Shown here in pieces: positions 1 through 11,907 of a DNA stretch of 64,000 nt. Each line of letters begins with the position of its first letter. Position 1 is the stretch's first letter. The translations under genes were made by a program, and so were the position numbers. The stretch lies in NCBI GenBank assembly GCA_958450365.1, contig CAUEEP010000287.1, positions 1-64,000 on the forward strand, given 5' to 3'. The stretch comes from Mesorhabditis belari (lineage: Eukaryota; Nematoda; Chromadorea; Rhabditida; Rhabditidae). Under the pieces are notes generated by a model, which ran no database searches, was not told where the DNA came from, and saw only the letters and a program-made list of their open reading frames with translations.

Positions 1-254
1 TTTACAATGGAACTCACAAGTCCTTCACCATTGCATCAATTTTTTTTGAAAGCTTGAAACAATTTCTGATTTCTGATCAAAGACAATAATAGGATTAGTA
101 CTATCCTCAGGAATATTTACTTTAAAAAAAATGGAAAACAAAGGTCGGGTCACAATAGTCAATGTTGATTCAGGGTTTTGGCCTTTTTTGACCCGAAAAG
201 ATCCCGAATAGCTATAAATACTCTAAATGATTAGCGTTAATAAAATTTTGGACA

Positions 255-2414
255 ATGAACCTGCTCTTAGCATTTACTTGTGTTATTTCTTTAATTCATA
301 TTGGTTTTAGTATGCAGTTACCTGGATTGGTGAGTTTAGATCGACTGTTTTGTGAGAAACTACGTAGAGCTAAAACAGCTAAAACTTTGAAAGCAATTTA
401 ACAGCATTCTCAGATTCTCTGTGATCGAATGGATTGTTCGGGAAGGGGAACATGTCTTGGAGCCAAAGCTGCTCCACTTTGTCTCTGCGATCCAGGAGTT
501 CTCGGGATGAAATGTGAATCAAGTTCGTGGGAAAAGTTTGGATAAGTATTATTTGCAAATTCAGGTTTTGGAAGCGGGGGTTTAAATAATTTCCTCCCAG
601 GACTTGGCGGGAATGGACTTGGTCTTGATCTTTTTGGAGGATTGGGTGGATTGGGCGGACTTGGAGCTCTCGGTGGAGGGCCAAAACTCGGTTTTGAAGG
701 GCTACCAGGTTGCTAAAGTCAAATATAATTCTAGTAATTCTATTTGTCAATTCCTAGGTTTACCCGGTCTTGGAAATCTCGGCGGATTAGGCGGGAATGG
801 ATTGGGATCGATCTTCTCTCAGCCAGTTGATGGAATTTGTACAGCTACCGATTGTAATGGACGGGGAGTCTGTGTTGGATTGAAGGTATAATAATAGACA
901 ATAATAATGTAACGTACAATAATTCAATTTTATTATCCTGTGTTGGATTAAGGGTTTATTTTACTGCAATAGATTCAATTACCGCATCTCCTCTAATAAA
1001 CGCCTCCCCTCTACCGACTTTAGAAGCCTCGTTCTCAGGGCCATTTTGGGATATTTTTAGGTTTAATACACGAAAATATAGAAGACATTAAGGGCTATCT
1101 TTTGGTATATTAAACATAAAAATCTCTCAAAATGGAGCTGAGTACGAGGCGTCTAAAGTTGGTCGAAGGGAAGGGAACGAGTCTTTTGATATCCCCCTCG
1201 ACCAACTTTAGACGCCTCGTACTCAGCTCCATTTTGAGATATTTTTATGTTTAATTTACCAAAAGATAGAAGAAATTAAGGGCTATATTTTGGTGTATTA
1301 AACATAAAAATCTCTCAAAATGAGGCTAAAAACGAGGCTTCTAAAGTTGGCGGGGGGGAGTTTATTAGAGGAAATACGGTAACAAAGAGTATTTAATGCA
1401 GGCTTTCCCGGTTTGTCTCTGTCATCTCGGCTACATCGGTCTCCGTTGTGAAAATCAAATGGAAGAGTTGAAATTGCGTGAGTTCTCAAGTCTGGAAATC
1501 AGCAAAAACAACTTCTAGTAAACCAAGATATTCCTGGATCAGCCACTCCATGTACTGCAGCTGATTGTAATAATAAGGGTGTCTGTTTGGGAACAAAAGG
1601 ATCCTATGTTTGTGCTTGTAATATTGGATATACTGGGGCACGTTGTGAGAAAAGTAGGTTTATATTGCAAATTGCTATCATTAAGAGGTTAAATCATTAA
1701 ACTTCAGCTCCATACCCTCTCTGTGATCCAACGGATTGTAACAACAATGGGCTTTGCATTGGGACGAAGAAAAGCTACTTTTGTGCTTGTCATCTTGGAT
1801 ATTCTGGGCAACGATGTGAGACAAGTGAGTCGGTTCAGTGTTCCAAAAGAAGAATTCTAAACAAATTCATTTCTTGATTTCAGTCAGCGGAACGCCTTGT
1901 GACAACAATGATTGCAGTCAATCAGGCATTTGTATCGGCTCGAAACAGCTACATTTCTGTCTCTGTGGTCTTGGATATTTGGGAAAGAATTGTGAAACAA
2001 GATTGGGTGAGGAATTCTTGAAATTTCTTCATCTAACAGACTAGGCTTTGATCTGAGACCCGCGAATGCGCTAACAAATCCTTTCTGTGAGATCTCCGAC
2101 TGTGGTGGAAATGGGATTTGCATTGGTATCAGTGATTGGGTTTTTGCTGTAGTCAATCACTTTAGGGACAAAGCTGGCTCCAGTCTGTCTCTGCAATCTT
2201 GGATTTTCTGGGTTGAGATGTGAAATCGGTAGTATTCTATTGAAAAGTCTAATCAAATTAAAAAAAAAGTCTAGAACCAATCTGTAACTCGGGTCTTCAA
2301 TGTGGTGGAAATGGTTTATGTGTGGGAAGCTCAAAAAACTTCAATTGTCTCTGTAATCTCGGTTTTTCCGGCCCGAATTGCTTGCAGAGAACAGGAAATG
2401 GGATTTTTGGATAA
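255..2414 (+). CDS. Secreted EGF-repeat protein with Gly/Leu-rich linker
   Basis: I assemble eleven exons: 255-329, 405-522, 565-708, 758-885, 1402-1477, 1519-1653, 1708-1824, 1884-2006, 2045-2125, 2166-2228 and 2275-2414. Together they give 1200 bases, 399 residues, in one continuous frame. The ATG at 255 starts a clear signal peptide (MNLLLAFTCVISLIHIGFS). Seven short EGF-like modules follow with the pattern C-x(3-4)-DC-x-GxGxC-x-G-(x)-CxC-x-GxxGxxC. Modules one and two are separated by a Gly/Leu-rich stretch with repeats such as GLGGNGLG. Each module is about 32-36 residues, and most introns fall between modules in phase 1, which suits repeat duplication by exon shuffling. No transmembrane segment follows, so it is probably an extracellular matrix or cuticle-associated protein. 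I see no calcium-binding EGF signature and cannot assign an ortholog. A 404-base palindrome lies in intron 4. Confidence 0.8.
979..1382. repeat. 404-base palindromic MITE-like element in an EGF-gene intron
   Basis: The outer ends (TTACCGCATCTCCTCTAATA and its near-complement at 1363-1382) pair. Inside, a block beginning CGACTTTAGAAGCCTCG and ending TTTAGGTTTAAT recurs four times in alternating orientation, around centres near 1190. The whole unit could fold into one long hairpin. It lacks coding capacity and sits inside intron 4 of the EGF gene. Confidence 0.8.
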
Positions 2415-3465
2415 AAAGAGATTCATCGTTTAATGTTATTGTGTTGTACAGATGATTTATGGTTAATAAAGATCTTCTTTGAGTTCTTAATGAAGTTCAG
2501 AGTTCTTAATGAAAAACTGTTAATGCAAAAACTTTCATACAACTTAGCATATCATAAAAAATCTGGAGTACAGATGATTTATGGTTAATAAAGATCATAA
2601 AAGTCTGGACTTTCTAGAGCTTTATGCGCACCTCGTCACTTCCAATCCCCAATGCTCATTTCTCGACCGCTAACCGCACTTCATTCAGCCATTTCTTTCC
2701 TTTTCAAATAAAATCAAGTGTGTTTGAGTCTGGGAAGTGAGCAGAAAACAACCGGATTCCAACGAATTCGTGTTCAAAAAGGATTGTGGTGGAAAGAGAG
2801 CACATGTCTCTTCCCATTCTCCCGTCAACCGATCTCCTCTATTCTTTCAAGAGAACCGATCTCCTCTATTCCGGATTTGAATCCATCCTCGACTCCTCTA
2901 GATCTCCTCTCTTCCCAGATCTCCTCTCTTCCCAAAAAAGGAATCTTTTTCAAATCTCCCATTCAAGATCGCATTCAATGATAGGATTTTTCTTTTTCTT
3001 TCTCGAGAAAAAGATCTGCTTGCCCCGATTTCCCTTTGCACTTTCTCCCCACTCTATCCACCACAGAATCAACCATCCATTTTTTGATTTTTCCTGAAAA
3101 GTCCAGATTTTGTGGCTTTCTAAAGCATGATTCTTAAGCTCTTAACACTGAGAACAACATAGATCATCATGATAACTAGACATCTAGCTCAATCTGTTTA
3201 ATTCTTAATTCTAAAATTATGTCACTTATTTTAAACTTGCATCAAAACACAAATCTTCATGAGAACCACACTGCAATTGTTTCTTTGATTTCCACAAAGA
3301 TTTCTTTAATTTCCCTTTCTCGTTCTCTCTTTTTTCCCAAAACTGGATCCAATCTTTTTTCGATTTCTCTCATCACTTCATTCGCTAACGTGATTTTAAG
3401 CTATCCTTTTCAATTAACAGAGCCAATAGAATGTTTTCTTTTCTAAACTTTTCAAATTCAGTCGA
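2415..3465. other. Intergenic spacer
   Basis: The 3' region of the EGF gene has an AATAAA at about 2465. A stretch of about 30 bases around it (TACAGATGATTTATGGTTAA...) is repeated at about 2447 and 2571. Pyrimidine-rich low-complexity sequence with a recurring GATCTCCTCT motif fills 2845-2960. The short open frames here have no introns or recognisable domains, and I see no gene. Confidence 0.6.
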
Positions 3466-5904
3466 ATGCCTCGTATTGTGACGATAGGAGCTGCTCCAAC
3501 CGCTTTGGGAGCAGCATTTCGTTTGAATGATTTAAAGAATCAAGGAGTCAAAGAAGCTGAAGATGTTGAGATTCTCTGTCTTGAACAAGTGATTGATCTC
3601 GAGTTTTTTTTGAAACCAATTTTTTTTAGGAATCATTTGCCGGTGGTCTTTCGTGCACTGTAGAAGATGATAAGGGTTTTCTTTGGGATATGGGTGGACA
3701 TATCACCTTCAATCACAATTTCCCATACTATGAGGCGGCCACAAAATGGGCTGTGGATGAGTGGAATAATTTGACGAGAAATTGTCAGGTAGTTGATTGA
3801 AGCTATCGATCTGTACAAAGCTTTACAAAGTGCATTCTAACTTTTATAATCCTGCATCATTTACAGGTTGATATGAACTATCTTTATGGAGAAAAGGGTA
3901 TCCATCTTGTCCCATATCCAGCTCAATTCGCTGTCCCGCTTTTCCCTGATTCGGTGAAAGAGGGTTGTTTAAAGGATTTGAAAGAACGATATGAGAAAGT
4001 AAGCCAAATTTCTGAACATTCTGAACAACAATCCTGCATTTCAGGAACCCGAAGGAACTCCGGAAAACTTTGAAGAATGGGTGATGAAACATTTTGGGCC
4101 AACAATTCTTGATACTTTCTTCAGACCATACACAAAGAAAGTAATTAAAAGAAAGAGCTTATAAAAAACAATCGAAACAATTAGGTGTGGACTGTTGATC
4201 CAGTGAAAATGTCACCAAATTGGGTGGGAACTCGTGTGGCAAAACTTCCACAAGAGAAATTGGAGGAACTTTGTGCAATGAATCAAGATGAATTGGCTGT
4301 AAGTTATAGAAGTTATAGAAGATATTTATAGAAACTTCTTCGTACTTTCTTTTAAAACAAACAAATGCATCAATAGAGCTATCGTTTCATTAGAAAGGTC
4401 AATCTCCAACATTATTTTTCTTATCTTAGACTTATCTTAGTGTTGTTAGAGATCTTATTTCTATTTTTAGAAAGCTGATTTCGGATGGGGACCAAACTCA
4501 GTGTTTACTTTTCCTAAATATGGAGGAACGGGCAATGTGTGGAACAGTATGTGCAAGAAACTTCCAGAGAATTGGTTTAAATTCAACTCAAAGGTAGATC
4601 TTTTAAATCAGCTTCTCGAATCAGCGAATTTCCAGGTGATTGGTATCAATTATGAAGAGAAAACTGTGGAATATTTGGAGAAAGGAAACGATACACCAAA
4701 GGTTAAATGGCAAGGGGAAAATCTATGGAAATCATTTCAGAAAGTCAACTACGATATTCTTTTGAACACTGGTCCGATTGATATTCTCGTTCGTGAGACG
4801 CAGATCACAAGAGAGTTGGATTTGTTGAGAAATAAGGTAACAGCGATTCGGATGTTTGTCTATCTATCTCCGTTTTCATTTTAGCAAAAGATCTGAATAC
4901 AATCAAGATCATAATCTACCAGTATCATTCTTTTACAGGTATTCATCGTTGGAGTTGGAATGAAGAAACCGATGACATCATTCTTGGAGAATTTCACTTG
5001 GTTGTATTTCCCAGATCCTGCTGTTCCATTCTTCCGTGTCACCATTCTAAGCAGATATGGAGAGGTGAGTGGAGAGGGAACAGGGAAATTGTAGCAAGGA
5101 AATTGTAAAAGGGAAATCTTAGGCTTATTAAGGCTTTACTTTAAACCTTATATCAATATTGATTTCCAGGTTACTCCAAACAACGAAGAGTACTGGTCGG
5201 TGATGTGCGAATGTGCAAGACCAATTGATGATGAGGCAAGTCTATTAGTCACTAGCTTCTCCTATATATAAAAGAGTGTTTGGTTTAACTAAAGCGATTT
5301 CAGGATACGGAAGAACAGGTGACCCAACAGGCCATCGATGGTCTTGTATTGAAAACAATGATTGAAAGAGACTCGATCATTTCTGTTTATTCGACAACTC
5401 TTCCATATGGATATCCAATTCCAACTCCACAGGTTTACAAAAAAAATTTTGAGCATTGTAACCAAGAATTTTAGAGGGATGCCGAATTGGCTCGTGCTCA
5501 CAAAGAGCTTGAGAAGAACTCGATCTATTCTCGAGGTCGCTTCGGTGGATGGAAATATGAGGCCAGCAATCAAGATCATTGCTTCATTCAGGTATAGAAT
5601 CAAGATCATTATTACAATGATTACAATGATCACAATGTCATAATGATCATAATGATCACAATGTCATAATGATCACAATGTCATAATGATCACAATGTCA
5701 TAATGTCTTTAATCATCACATAAAATTAGTTGAAGTGAACCATTCTGGGCAGCTTACTGTAACTCTTGATCTGTAGACTATAACCTTGAGCTCTACAGCA
5801 CCTCCACCTTATTTCAGGGCAAAGAATTCGTTGATCGTGTCTTGTTGAATGAACCCGAGAAACTCTACAAAACTGGAGTCTTCGAGCCAACGAAACAAGG
5901 ATAA
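3466..5904 (+). CDS. glf-1: UDP-galactopyranose mutase
   Basis: This enzyme converts UDP-galactopyranose to UDP-galactofuranose with reduced FAD, supplying galactofuranose for nematode surface glycans. Twelve exons (3466-3588, 3630-3788, 3867-3998, 4045-4140, 4185-4298, 4471-4593, 4636-4836, 4939-5064, 5170-5235, 5304-5432, 5475-5591, 5818-5904) give 490 residues, the usual size of eukaryotic UGM. The N-terminus carries an FAD-binding Rossmann motif ([14 protein letters not shown]). Then come the eukaryotic UGM signature [12 protein letters not shown], the central [20 protein letters not shown], and the C-terminal [14 protein letters not shown] block. Every exon is a multiple of three, so all eleven introns are phase 0. 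The intron after 5235 starts with GC (GAG|GCAAGT), and the frame is lost without it. No disruption is visible. Family identity is strong; the symbol follows the C. elegans ortholog. Confidence 0.9.
5618..5705. repeat. Short tandem repeat in last glf-1 intron
   Basis: The unit ATGATCACAATGTCATA (17 bases) is repeated about five times with small variations between the last two coding exons of glf-1. Confidence 0.85.
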
Positions 5905-6651
5905 AATCATCAATCTTAATATATCTGAAACCCTTTTACTAACTCTACTTTCAGTCATTTTTCCATTTCCGATTACCCGGTTATCATTCTTTTGTTTGTC
6001 TCCCTTACAATTGTGCAATTTAATTATTTCTTTTGTTTCTTCTCGATGTTTTAAATGGTTCAGTAAAGTAAAAAAAGCAAAACACAAGAAAAAAATTCTT
6101 GCAAATCCTAAAATTTACCACTCGCAACCAATAGGAATTTTATGGGAAAAGAATTTTGGAAAAAATGTAGACAAGAGCCTGTTTGACTAGAGAACTACGC
6201 CAACTCGGGATCGATTTAAGATATGCGATCCATTGCAAAGCCTTTGAATACCGTACGGTAGTGTACCAAGTACATTATGTTTCTCTCAATCCATCTAGGT
6301 GAATCGTTTCACCAAAGTGTTCATGTATAAACTCTATAGAATCCTTCTCACTTTTCTGAACTTCTTGAATCTAAAGAAGTACAACAAAATGATCAATTGC
6401 ACAAAGTTAAAATCAATGATCGAGGTTTAGTCCCAAGCCGATTACCGTTAACATCAAAATACGATCATTTCGGTTAAGCGTCTTGGTCGAATCAATTCCA
6501 TTTAGCTACTACAATGCTGCAAAGGTTTGCGAATCGATTGTCGATGATCTAAAGATTATCACTAATTTGAATTATTGGGTAAATAAAAAGACAGAAGCAG
6601 ACAATTTTTGTTTAGAGAACGGCTTTTCAGCTATTCAACTTTGAATCTGAT
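5905..6651. other. Spacer downstream of glf-1
   Basis: AT-rich sequence with a few short open frames that lack plausible splice structure or domains. I see no gene or repeat that I can support. Confidence 0.5.
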
Positions 6652-7047
6652 ATTAGGCTGTCCAGAAAGTCTTTTCGTTTCTTGAAAAATAACAAATTCA
6701 TGGTCTATGGTTCAAATCTATGGTCTTCTCTAAATAAAAAGTGTTTATTCTTTAATTTCCCATCTTTTTAAGTCAATTTCGGTCCACTTTCAAGCAAATT
6801 CGATAGTAAAAACACCTGTTTTTTGTAAAAATCTATAAAAATTTAAAACTCGTGCCTTTTGCGCTTTTTGACACCCAAAGAAATCGAATCAGAAAACATT
6901 TGTAAACCCATTTAATCTTCATTTGCAAAAAAATAATTGACCTTTCTAATAAAACAAATCCTAGTTCAATTGGTGCATTTATTGGTCTTAAACGGAAGGA
7001 CGAAAAGGAACGAAAACACTTATTTACTAACCTAATATGTAAAACAT
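6652..7047. mobile_element. Mariner-type MITE
   Basis: The left end reads TATTAGGCTGTCCAGAAAGT and the right end, on the other strand, reads ATTAGGTTGGTAAATAAGTG. These are imperfect mariner-style inverted ends, both continuing into TTTTCGTT. There is no transposase. The right end and its inner flank recur at 14630-14770 (diverged), 21656-21800, 24370-24480 and 37843-37990, so this is a dispersed family in the window. Confidence 0.65.
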
Positions 7048-7406
7048 CGAACTGTTGCCATAATTTTAAAGTTGAAATCCATATCCAGGTGTTTCTAACA
7101 AAACTGTTAGATAAATCTGATCTGATGTAAAGAGATAAAGAACAAGATCAGATCAAAAAGTAAAGCCGAGAAGTCTAAGGGGAAAATTTGTATGGCGAAT
7201 CGAAATGAAATGAAGACAGGTGACTGATCAGCAGATGCTATTTGAAAAGGCAGATTTTCGAATTGTTTTCGAATGTCAATTTTGGGAACAGATTGGCGTC
7301 AAAGCTATAGGAATGTCACATTGAAATTGACATACCCAATCCAGCTTCAATACCGTTACTGTCGCTGTTGATTGCTTGAAAGACTTTATTCTACACTTCG
7401 TATGTA

Positions 7407-8654
7407 TTAGGTTGGTGGGAAAATAATCGAAATTTGGAGCCTCTAACTTCAAGTCCAAAACTAAAAGTCAATAACAAATTAATTTATTCAAAGTAAAAAC
7501 CATCAGCATCTATACACTGCTACCAACGCGAAACAAGTTTTCCCATTCCATCAGAATAGAAATTTGGCGCTCTCGAGTCGATAAACTGCTGGAAAGCGTT
7601 TTTGACCTCGCCTTGATTCTTGAACTGTTTATCTTCTAGAAAATGGCACAGATGCTTGAAAAAGTGGAAATCCGTAGGAGAAAGATCTGGTGAGTAAGGT
7701 GGGTGACTAAGAATTTCGTAGCCCAGTTCGCTCAATTTTTTTGATAGTTTTGGTTGAAATTCGTGAAGCAAAGCCCGGACCTTTCCGATCCACCAAACCT
7801 GGATCCAAAATTGTCAATTTTGTATGCATTTTTTCTATTTTGTAGATTGGTCCGAATTCATAGAATTTTCTGTTTTCAAGAAAGAAAAATGTATTATTCT
7901 TTTCATGGACCACCAAACGGTAATCATCACCTTTTTTGATGAATCTCTGGCTTTACAGTGCGTTTGGGCTTTTCATCTTTGCTGAGCCATTCGGATCTTC
8001 TTTTTCTGTTGTCGTATAGGATCCATTTTTCGTCACATGCGACAATCCGATTCAGAAATGGATCTTTTTCATTTCGGGTTAGAAGCGTCGAGGCGGCTGT
8101 CGGATGCTGCAGTCTCTGCGAGTCACTTAATTCGTGCGGGATCCATTGCTCCATCTGCTTTATCTTTCCGATTGATTTCAAATGAATTGTTGAACGATCA
8201 ACCTGAAGGTCCTGTGCGTATTCTCGAGATGTTTTGGTCGAATCTCCTTCCACCAGTTTTTCCAGTTCTTCATCGTCAACTCTGGGAGGCCTTCCTTGAC
8301 GTTCTTTGTCATGAAACCTCCGAGTGAAATCGCCGAAACCAAAAAGCGATCATACCATAAGAAACACTTCCCTCGCCAAACGCCCTCTTGATATTACCAG
8401 TCGCTTCTGTTGCTGTATGGCCAAGCTTGAACTCATAGAAAAAAGTGTCCGAAATTGTTTCTTATCCAGGCTCTTAAAACACTCACTTTTTATTCAAAAT
8501 AAAGACTGACTGTAAACTAAAAAAAACATAAAAAAGAAGAACATATATCAGTCACAATTAGCTAAAAGTTTAGTATCAATGACACAAAAGGACTTTTAAA
8601 ATCAAAGACAAATTTTGAGTCTTGTTTATTTCCAATATTTTCCCACCAACCTAA
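7407..8654 (-). mobile_element. Mariner element, complete ends, dead transposase
   Basis: The inverted ends TTAGGTTGGTGGGAAAAT are almost exact at both sides, with the target duplication TA at 7405-7406 and 8655-8656. Total length is 1248 bases, close to full-length mariners. Flanking sequence matches the dispersed repeat found uninterrupted at about 22480-22700 and 42080-42320, so the insertion point can be read directly. The transposase runs on the minus strand and is broken (separate entry). Confidence 0.93.
7520..8500 (-). pseudogene. Mariner transposase pseudogene
   Basis: Three minus-strand fragments in different frames together resemble a mariner transposase. A helix-turn-helix remnant lies around 8250-8500. 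The first catalytic Asp lies in a VACDEKWILYDNRKR block (7927-8253). The third catalytic Asp lies in HPPYSPDLSPTDFHFFKHL (7520-7771). The middle part (7771-7930) has collapsed into mixed frames, with pieces such as YKIEKMHTKLTILDPGLVDR. Several frameshifts make it inactive. Confidence 0.88.
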
Positions 8655-9640
8655 TACAATAGAATCTTTTCTTGCACAGTAAATCAGGCTTTATCTTTGA
8701 GTTGTAAGGACAGGAAGCCAGCTTTTCGCAAAAAACAATAATCAGTAAGACTTAAAAAGTTTGTGGTACTTCTGGGTTACACCCTGCGATACAGGGTGCG
8801 CCAAAAGTTCCCGTACTTTTTATGAAGTCAATAACTTTTGATTTTCAGTAAGAAATTTGATAACAAAGGATTTTATTTAATACTAACCAATAATAATAAA
8901 ATCATAACAAGTGTTCAAAATTGCCACCATCGGTTTCAATGCACTTTCTCAATCTCTTGGGAAAGTTCCTCACTATGGTCGTACATTGTGGCACCGTAAT
9001 CTCGTCCCATGCACGACGTAAGGCAACTTTGAAAGCATCCACCGTATGATAACTCTTTTGGGATATCTTATCCTCCAAAATAGAAATGGCTCAAGATCAG
9101 CACAAATTAGAGATTTTGCTTAAAGAGACAACAAACGAACCCCGCCAATCGCTTCGCTGACCCCGAAAACACCAGAGTACAAAGTTTTGGCTTCATATCT
9201 CATCTGAGCAATGTTTACCGAGAAAAAGAAATTCCTCTGTAAAGAGACCGCGAGTTGTTCTTTGTGCGCAGAGGTAATCGCTCGCCGTCTGGCGCAGGAC
9301 CTTTAACAAACCCCTTTCCCTCGCTGGCTGCGGATCTCTCCCGGCCCTCTCCGAATCCTCAGGGTCGAAGTTGGCTTCTACCCAAATCAAGTTAATCTGA
9401 ATATCTGGTCACCAACAATTAGAAGGATGATCAACAAGGGCAGGGTATTGATCGCCTGGATCTTTAACAAAAAATGTCGAATATTAACTAGGAAAGCGAC
9501 TTTAAGGGTTGGTTGTATTGCGCGCGCTAAAACCCATAATTACCAAGTTATTGCCATTATCAAATTCTCTCCACTTCTGTATTTTGTACTGTGCTGTAAA
9601 ATTGAGTAAAATCAGGAATTTATTGACATCAAACTGGCCC
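8655..9640 (-). repeat. Rearranged copy of the dispersed cassette repeat
   Basis: Read on the minus strand, this matches 21950-22600 and part of 42080-42320, including the blocks starting TTTGCGAAAAGCTGGCTTCC and ATCGCTTCGCTGACCCC. It is the region that lies between the PHYH and receptor genes in the plus-strand cassette, now broken by a mariner (7407-8654) and by a second transposon fragment (8791-9087). The open frame at 9193-9390 is only a reading of this repeat and has no protein support. Confidence 0.6.
8791..9087 (-). mobile_element. Tc1/mariner-like fragment (transposase 3' end)
   Basis: The left edge ACAGGGTGCGCCAAAAGTTC is a typical end of a Tc1/mariner group element. On the minus strand the sequence encodes the transposase C-terminus, ending VRNFPKRLRKCIETDGG before a stop. 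The other end and most of the transposase are missing. It interrupts the dispersed repeat between CCCTGCGAT and GGCTCAAGATC, which are nearly adjacent in the copy at 22435-22475. Confidence 0.7.
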
Positions 9641-9766
9641 GCTCAACTGTGGCCCACTATGAACTCAATGTCGAAAGAGAATTCTTGAATTTGGATGAGA
9701 AACGATTTGGAGATGACTCAGCGATGATTTTCTAAAAAAAGCTTTATCTTTGTTTTCAATTGAGTC

Positions 9767-11086
9767 TCACTTCAGAATTCTTTTAAACCCATTTAAAATA
9801 TAGACTCGATATGGTTCAGTGAAAGCACAAATCAGAATCGATGACAGAGTGGCGTGACTGCTTCCAAGAGTAACACTTCCATTTAACCACATTTGGTCGA
9901 CAATTTTCCCTGTTACTACTAAAAATACGAAGAAGACAAATGGGCCAGCTACGGAGAAAAATGGGATCATTACCTGGAAACAATCGGGTTTTTTTGTTCT
10001 TTTTTTTGAAACGCACCTGCACAAACAAAGAATAGACGAGATTTTTGTGTAATTGTTTTGTCTTTCCACTCATATGAATCAATGGACTTTCAAGGAGATA
10101 AATTGAATGAATCACGAATGAACTTGACTAAAGGATTTGATTGATGTGTGGAAATAAAGAACTCACAAATAATACCAATTCTGTTGCAATCACAGAGATA
10201 AGAATTTCAAGTCCAAGCGTTGAAGAGAAATTGAGAATTGGTGGAAAGATTGGTTGATTAATATCAGCAATCCAGGCATTGACGTCTGTTCCGAGAAATG
10301 AATATTCTGGATAATCCTAGAATTGAATGATAAACTACAGTGCTTGTTCAGTTTTGCCAGATACTCTTAATGTTATAAACAATAATACTTGTTTAAAACC
10401 TTTGTGGATTAGTTCTTTTTGAATATTTACTTCCAACAATTTCTCCAATCCTTGTGCATTTGGTGGATGTTCAAGGGGTATTCGAAGAATACAGATAAAA
10501 CCAATCAATAGAAAAAGAAAATAATGAAAAGCTAGAATGAGGACCCAATTGTGCAATGAAAATCTAAAAGAAAAGCTTATTAAAACAAAAGAATAAAGGA
10601 ATCTTTGGATGAATACCTCAACCAATGATCTTCCGGTAACACCAGTCGATGTCGATAAATAAAGCATTGAACTGTGGCTAGAATCGTATTCAAAATCAAG
10701 AACAGTCCAATTTCCTGAAATCACCTTCTTATTGATTGTTTTGATTCACTCACAAAGAGTATTGTCACATGGATATGAAATATTTCATATAAAAATCCAT
10801 GCATTCGACAGCTGAGAGCCGGAAAATAGACTTCGTCTATCACAAAGTGGAGAAGTAGTTCAAAAAGAGTTGAGGAGATCTGAAATAGCCTTTTTTCCAT
10901 AATAAAGATTCCCAAAGCACTTACTTGATAAAACAAAATGAAATATCGATAATTTTTCATCGTTTTCGGCGAAACCCAAACGATTAAGTAGATGGTGAAA
11001 AAGTTGAGCGATCCACCAAAAATTCCAGTGATATTCATGGCGCCGATATAAAGGAATGGATATTCATGAACAGTTTTGTTTACCAT
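9767..11086 (-). CDS. Srh/Sri-class chemoreceptor, copy A
   Basis: Predicted seven-helix G-protein-coupled chemoreceptor of about 330 residues in seven exons on the minus strand. It begins MVNKTVHEYPFLYIGAMN. TM1 is followed by SPKTMKNYRYFILFYQ. TM5 is followed by the SGKTKQLHKNLVYSLFVQ loop, then IPFFSVAGP in TM6, and a C-terminal HATLSSILICAFTEPYR. This is the srh/sri layout, with a Pro-Tyr-Arg end to TM7. All introns are 40-120 bases with GT/AG ends. The fourth intron most plausibly starts at GTAAATATT, so that LEKLLE joins DYPEYSFLG. No stop or frameshift is needed. A PHYH remnant precedes it, as in the plus-strand cassettes. Whether it is srh or sri is uncertain. Confidence 0.8.
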
Positions 11087-11907
11087 TCTCAAAGAAATCG
11101 ATGGCTGAGAAGTCTAGAGGGGAGGGCTGTTCGGCGAATCGAAAATTTTCTTTTAAAAAAGGTTTAATAGGTAATAGAAAGTCAATTTGTTGAAGGCGGT
11201 GTGAAAAGGCAGGTGTTTTTGAAGAATTTTGCGCTTTTAGTTGAAAAGCTGAAATCCATATCCAGGTGTTTCTAACAGAACTGTTAGATAAATCTGATCT
11301 GAGTGATTGGCTGATAGCGACAAACATCATCATTGGCGAAATGGCAGGAGATCGCCTTTCGGAAACCTGTAAGTTGGTAAGTTTAAGATGAAAATCATCT
11401 ATTCACCTGTGGTTCTATTCGTTCCAGATCCGTGAATTAGAATCGGATGAAAGAATACAGTGTCGCCAGCTTGCATTTCCAAATGAAGTCTTGGCATATT
11501 TGGATCAAAGTCCTGGATTCCGTGATAGAGTGGATTGACTCCTCCCTGGAAAGAATCATTTGAAAACCTTTTCAATAGCATTTGTACAATTAGCTAATAT
11601 TTATCTGATTTTCAGTCAATCTTACCTCCCATTTCGGATATTCATGTGGATGAACGGGTCCTTTGTGAGTGCCAGGCACAACGACGAGGCATCCATTTGC
11701 TCGGTTCACCTGGAATTAGTTGTAGATTTGATACAGTGCTTGTAATTTCCAAATACTAACAGTTTCTATAGCAGTCCATGCACAAACAATGGCATCAGAT
11801 GGGCCAAATGGGAAGTATTGTTGATCTTGATGCAGTGGGTGGCGAGAAAGTTGAGAACCTTTAAAAAAGATTAACAATTGCGCCAGCTATGAAGCCATTT
11901 CTACTTG

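Noticed and set aside
379..750. 123-codon minus-strand frame
   Set aside because: It is antisense to the EGF-repeat gene, whose exons show EGF cysteine spacing and matched intron phases.
2071..2334. Minus-strand frame of 87 codons
   Set aside because: Antisense shadow of the last EGF exons; no domain and no splice logic.
5618..5705. CRISPR-like array
   Set aside because: It is a head-to-tail 17-base tandem repeat without unique spacers, inside a eukaryotic intron.
9193..9390. Arg-rich minus-strand open frame
   Set aside because: The same DNA is a dispersed non-coding repeat present at 22150-22350, where no equivalent frame is kept.
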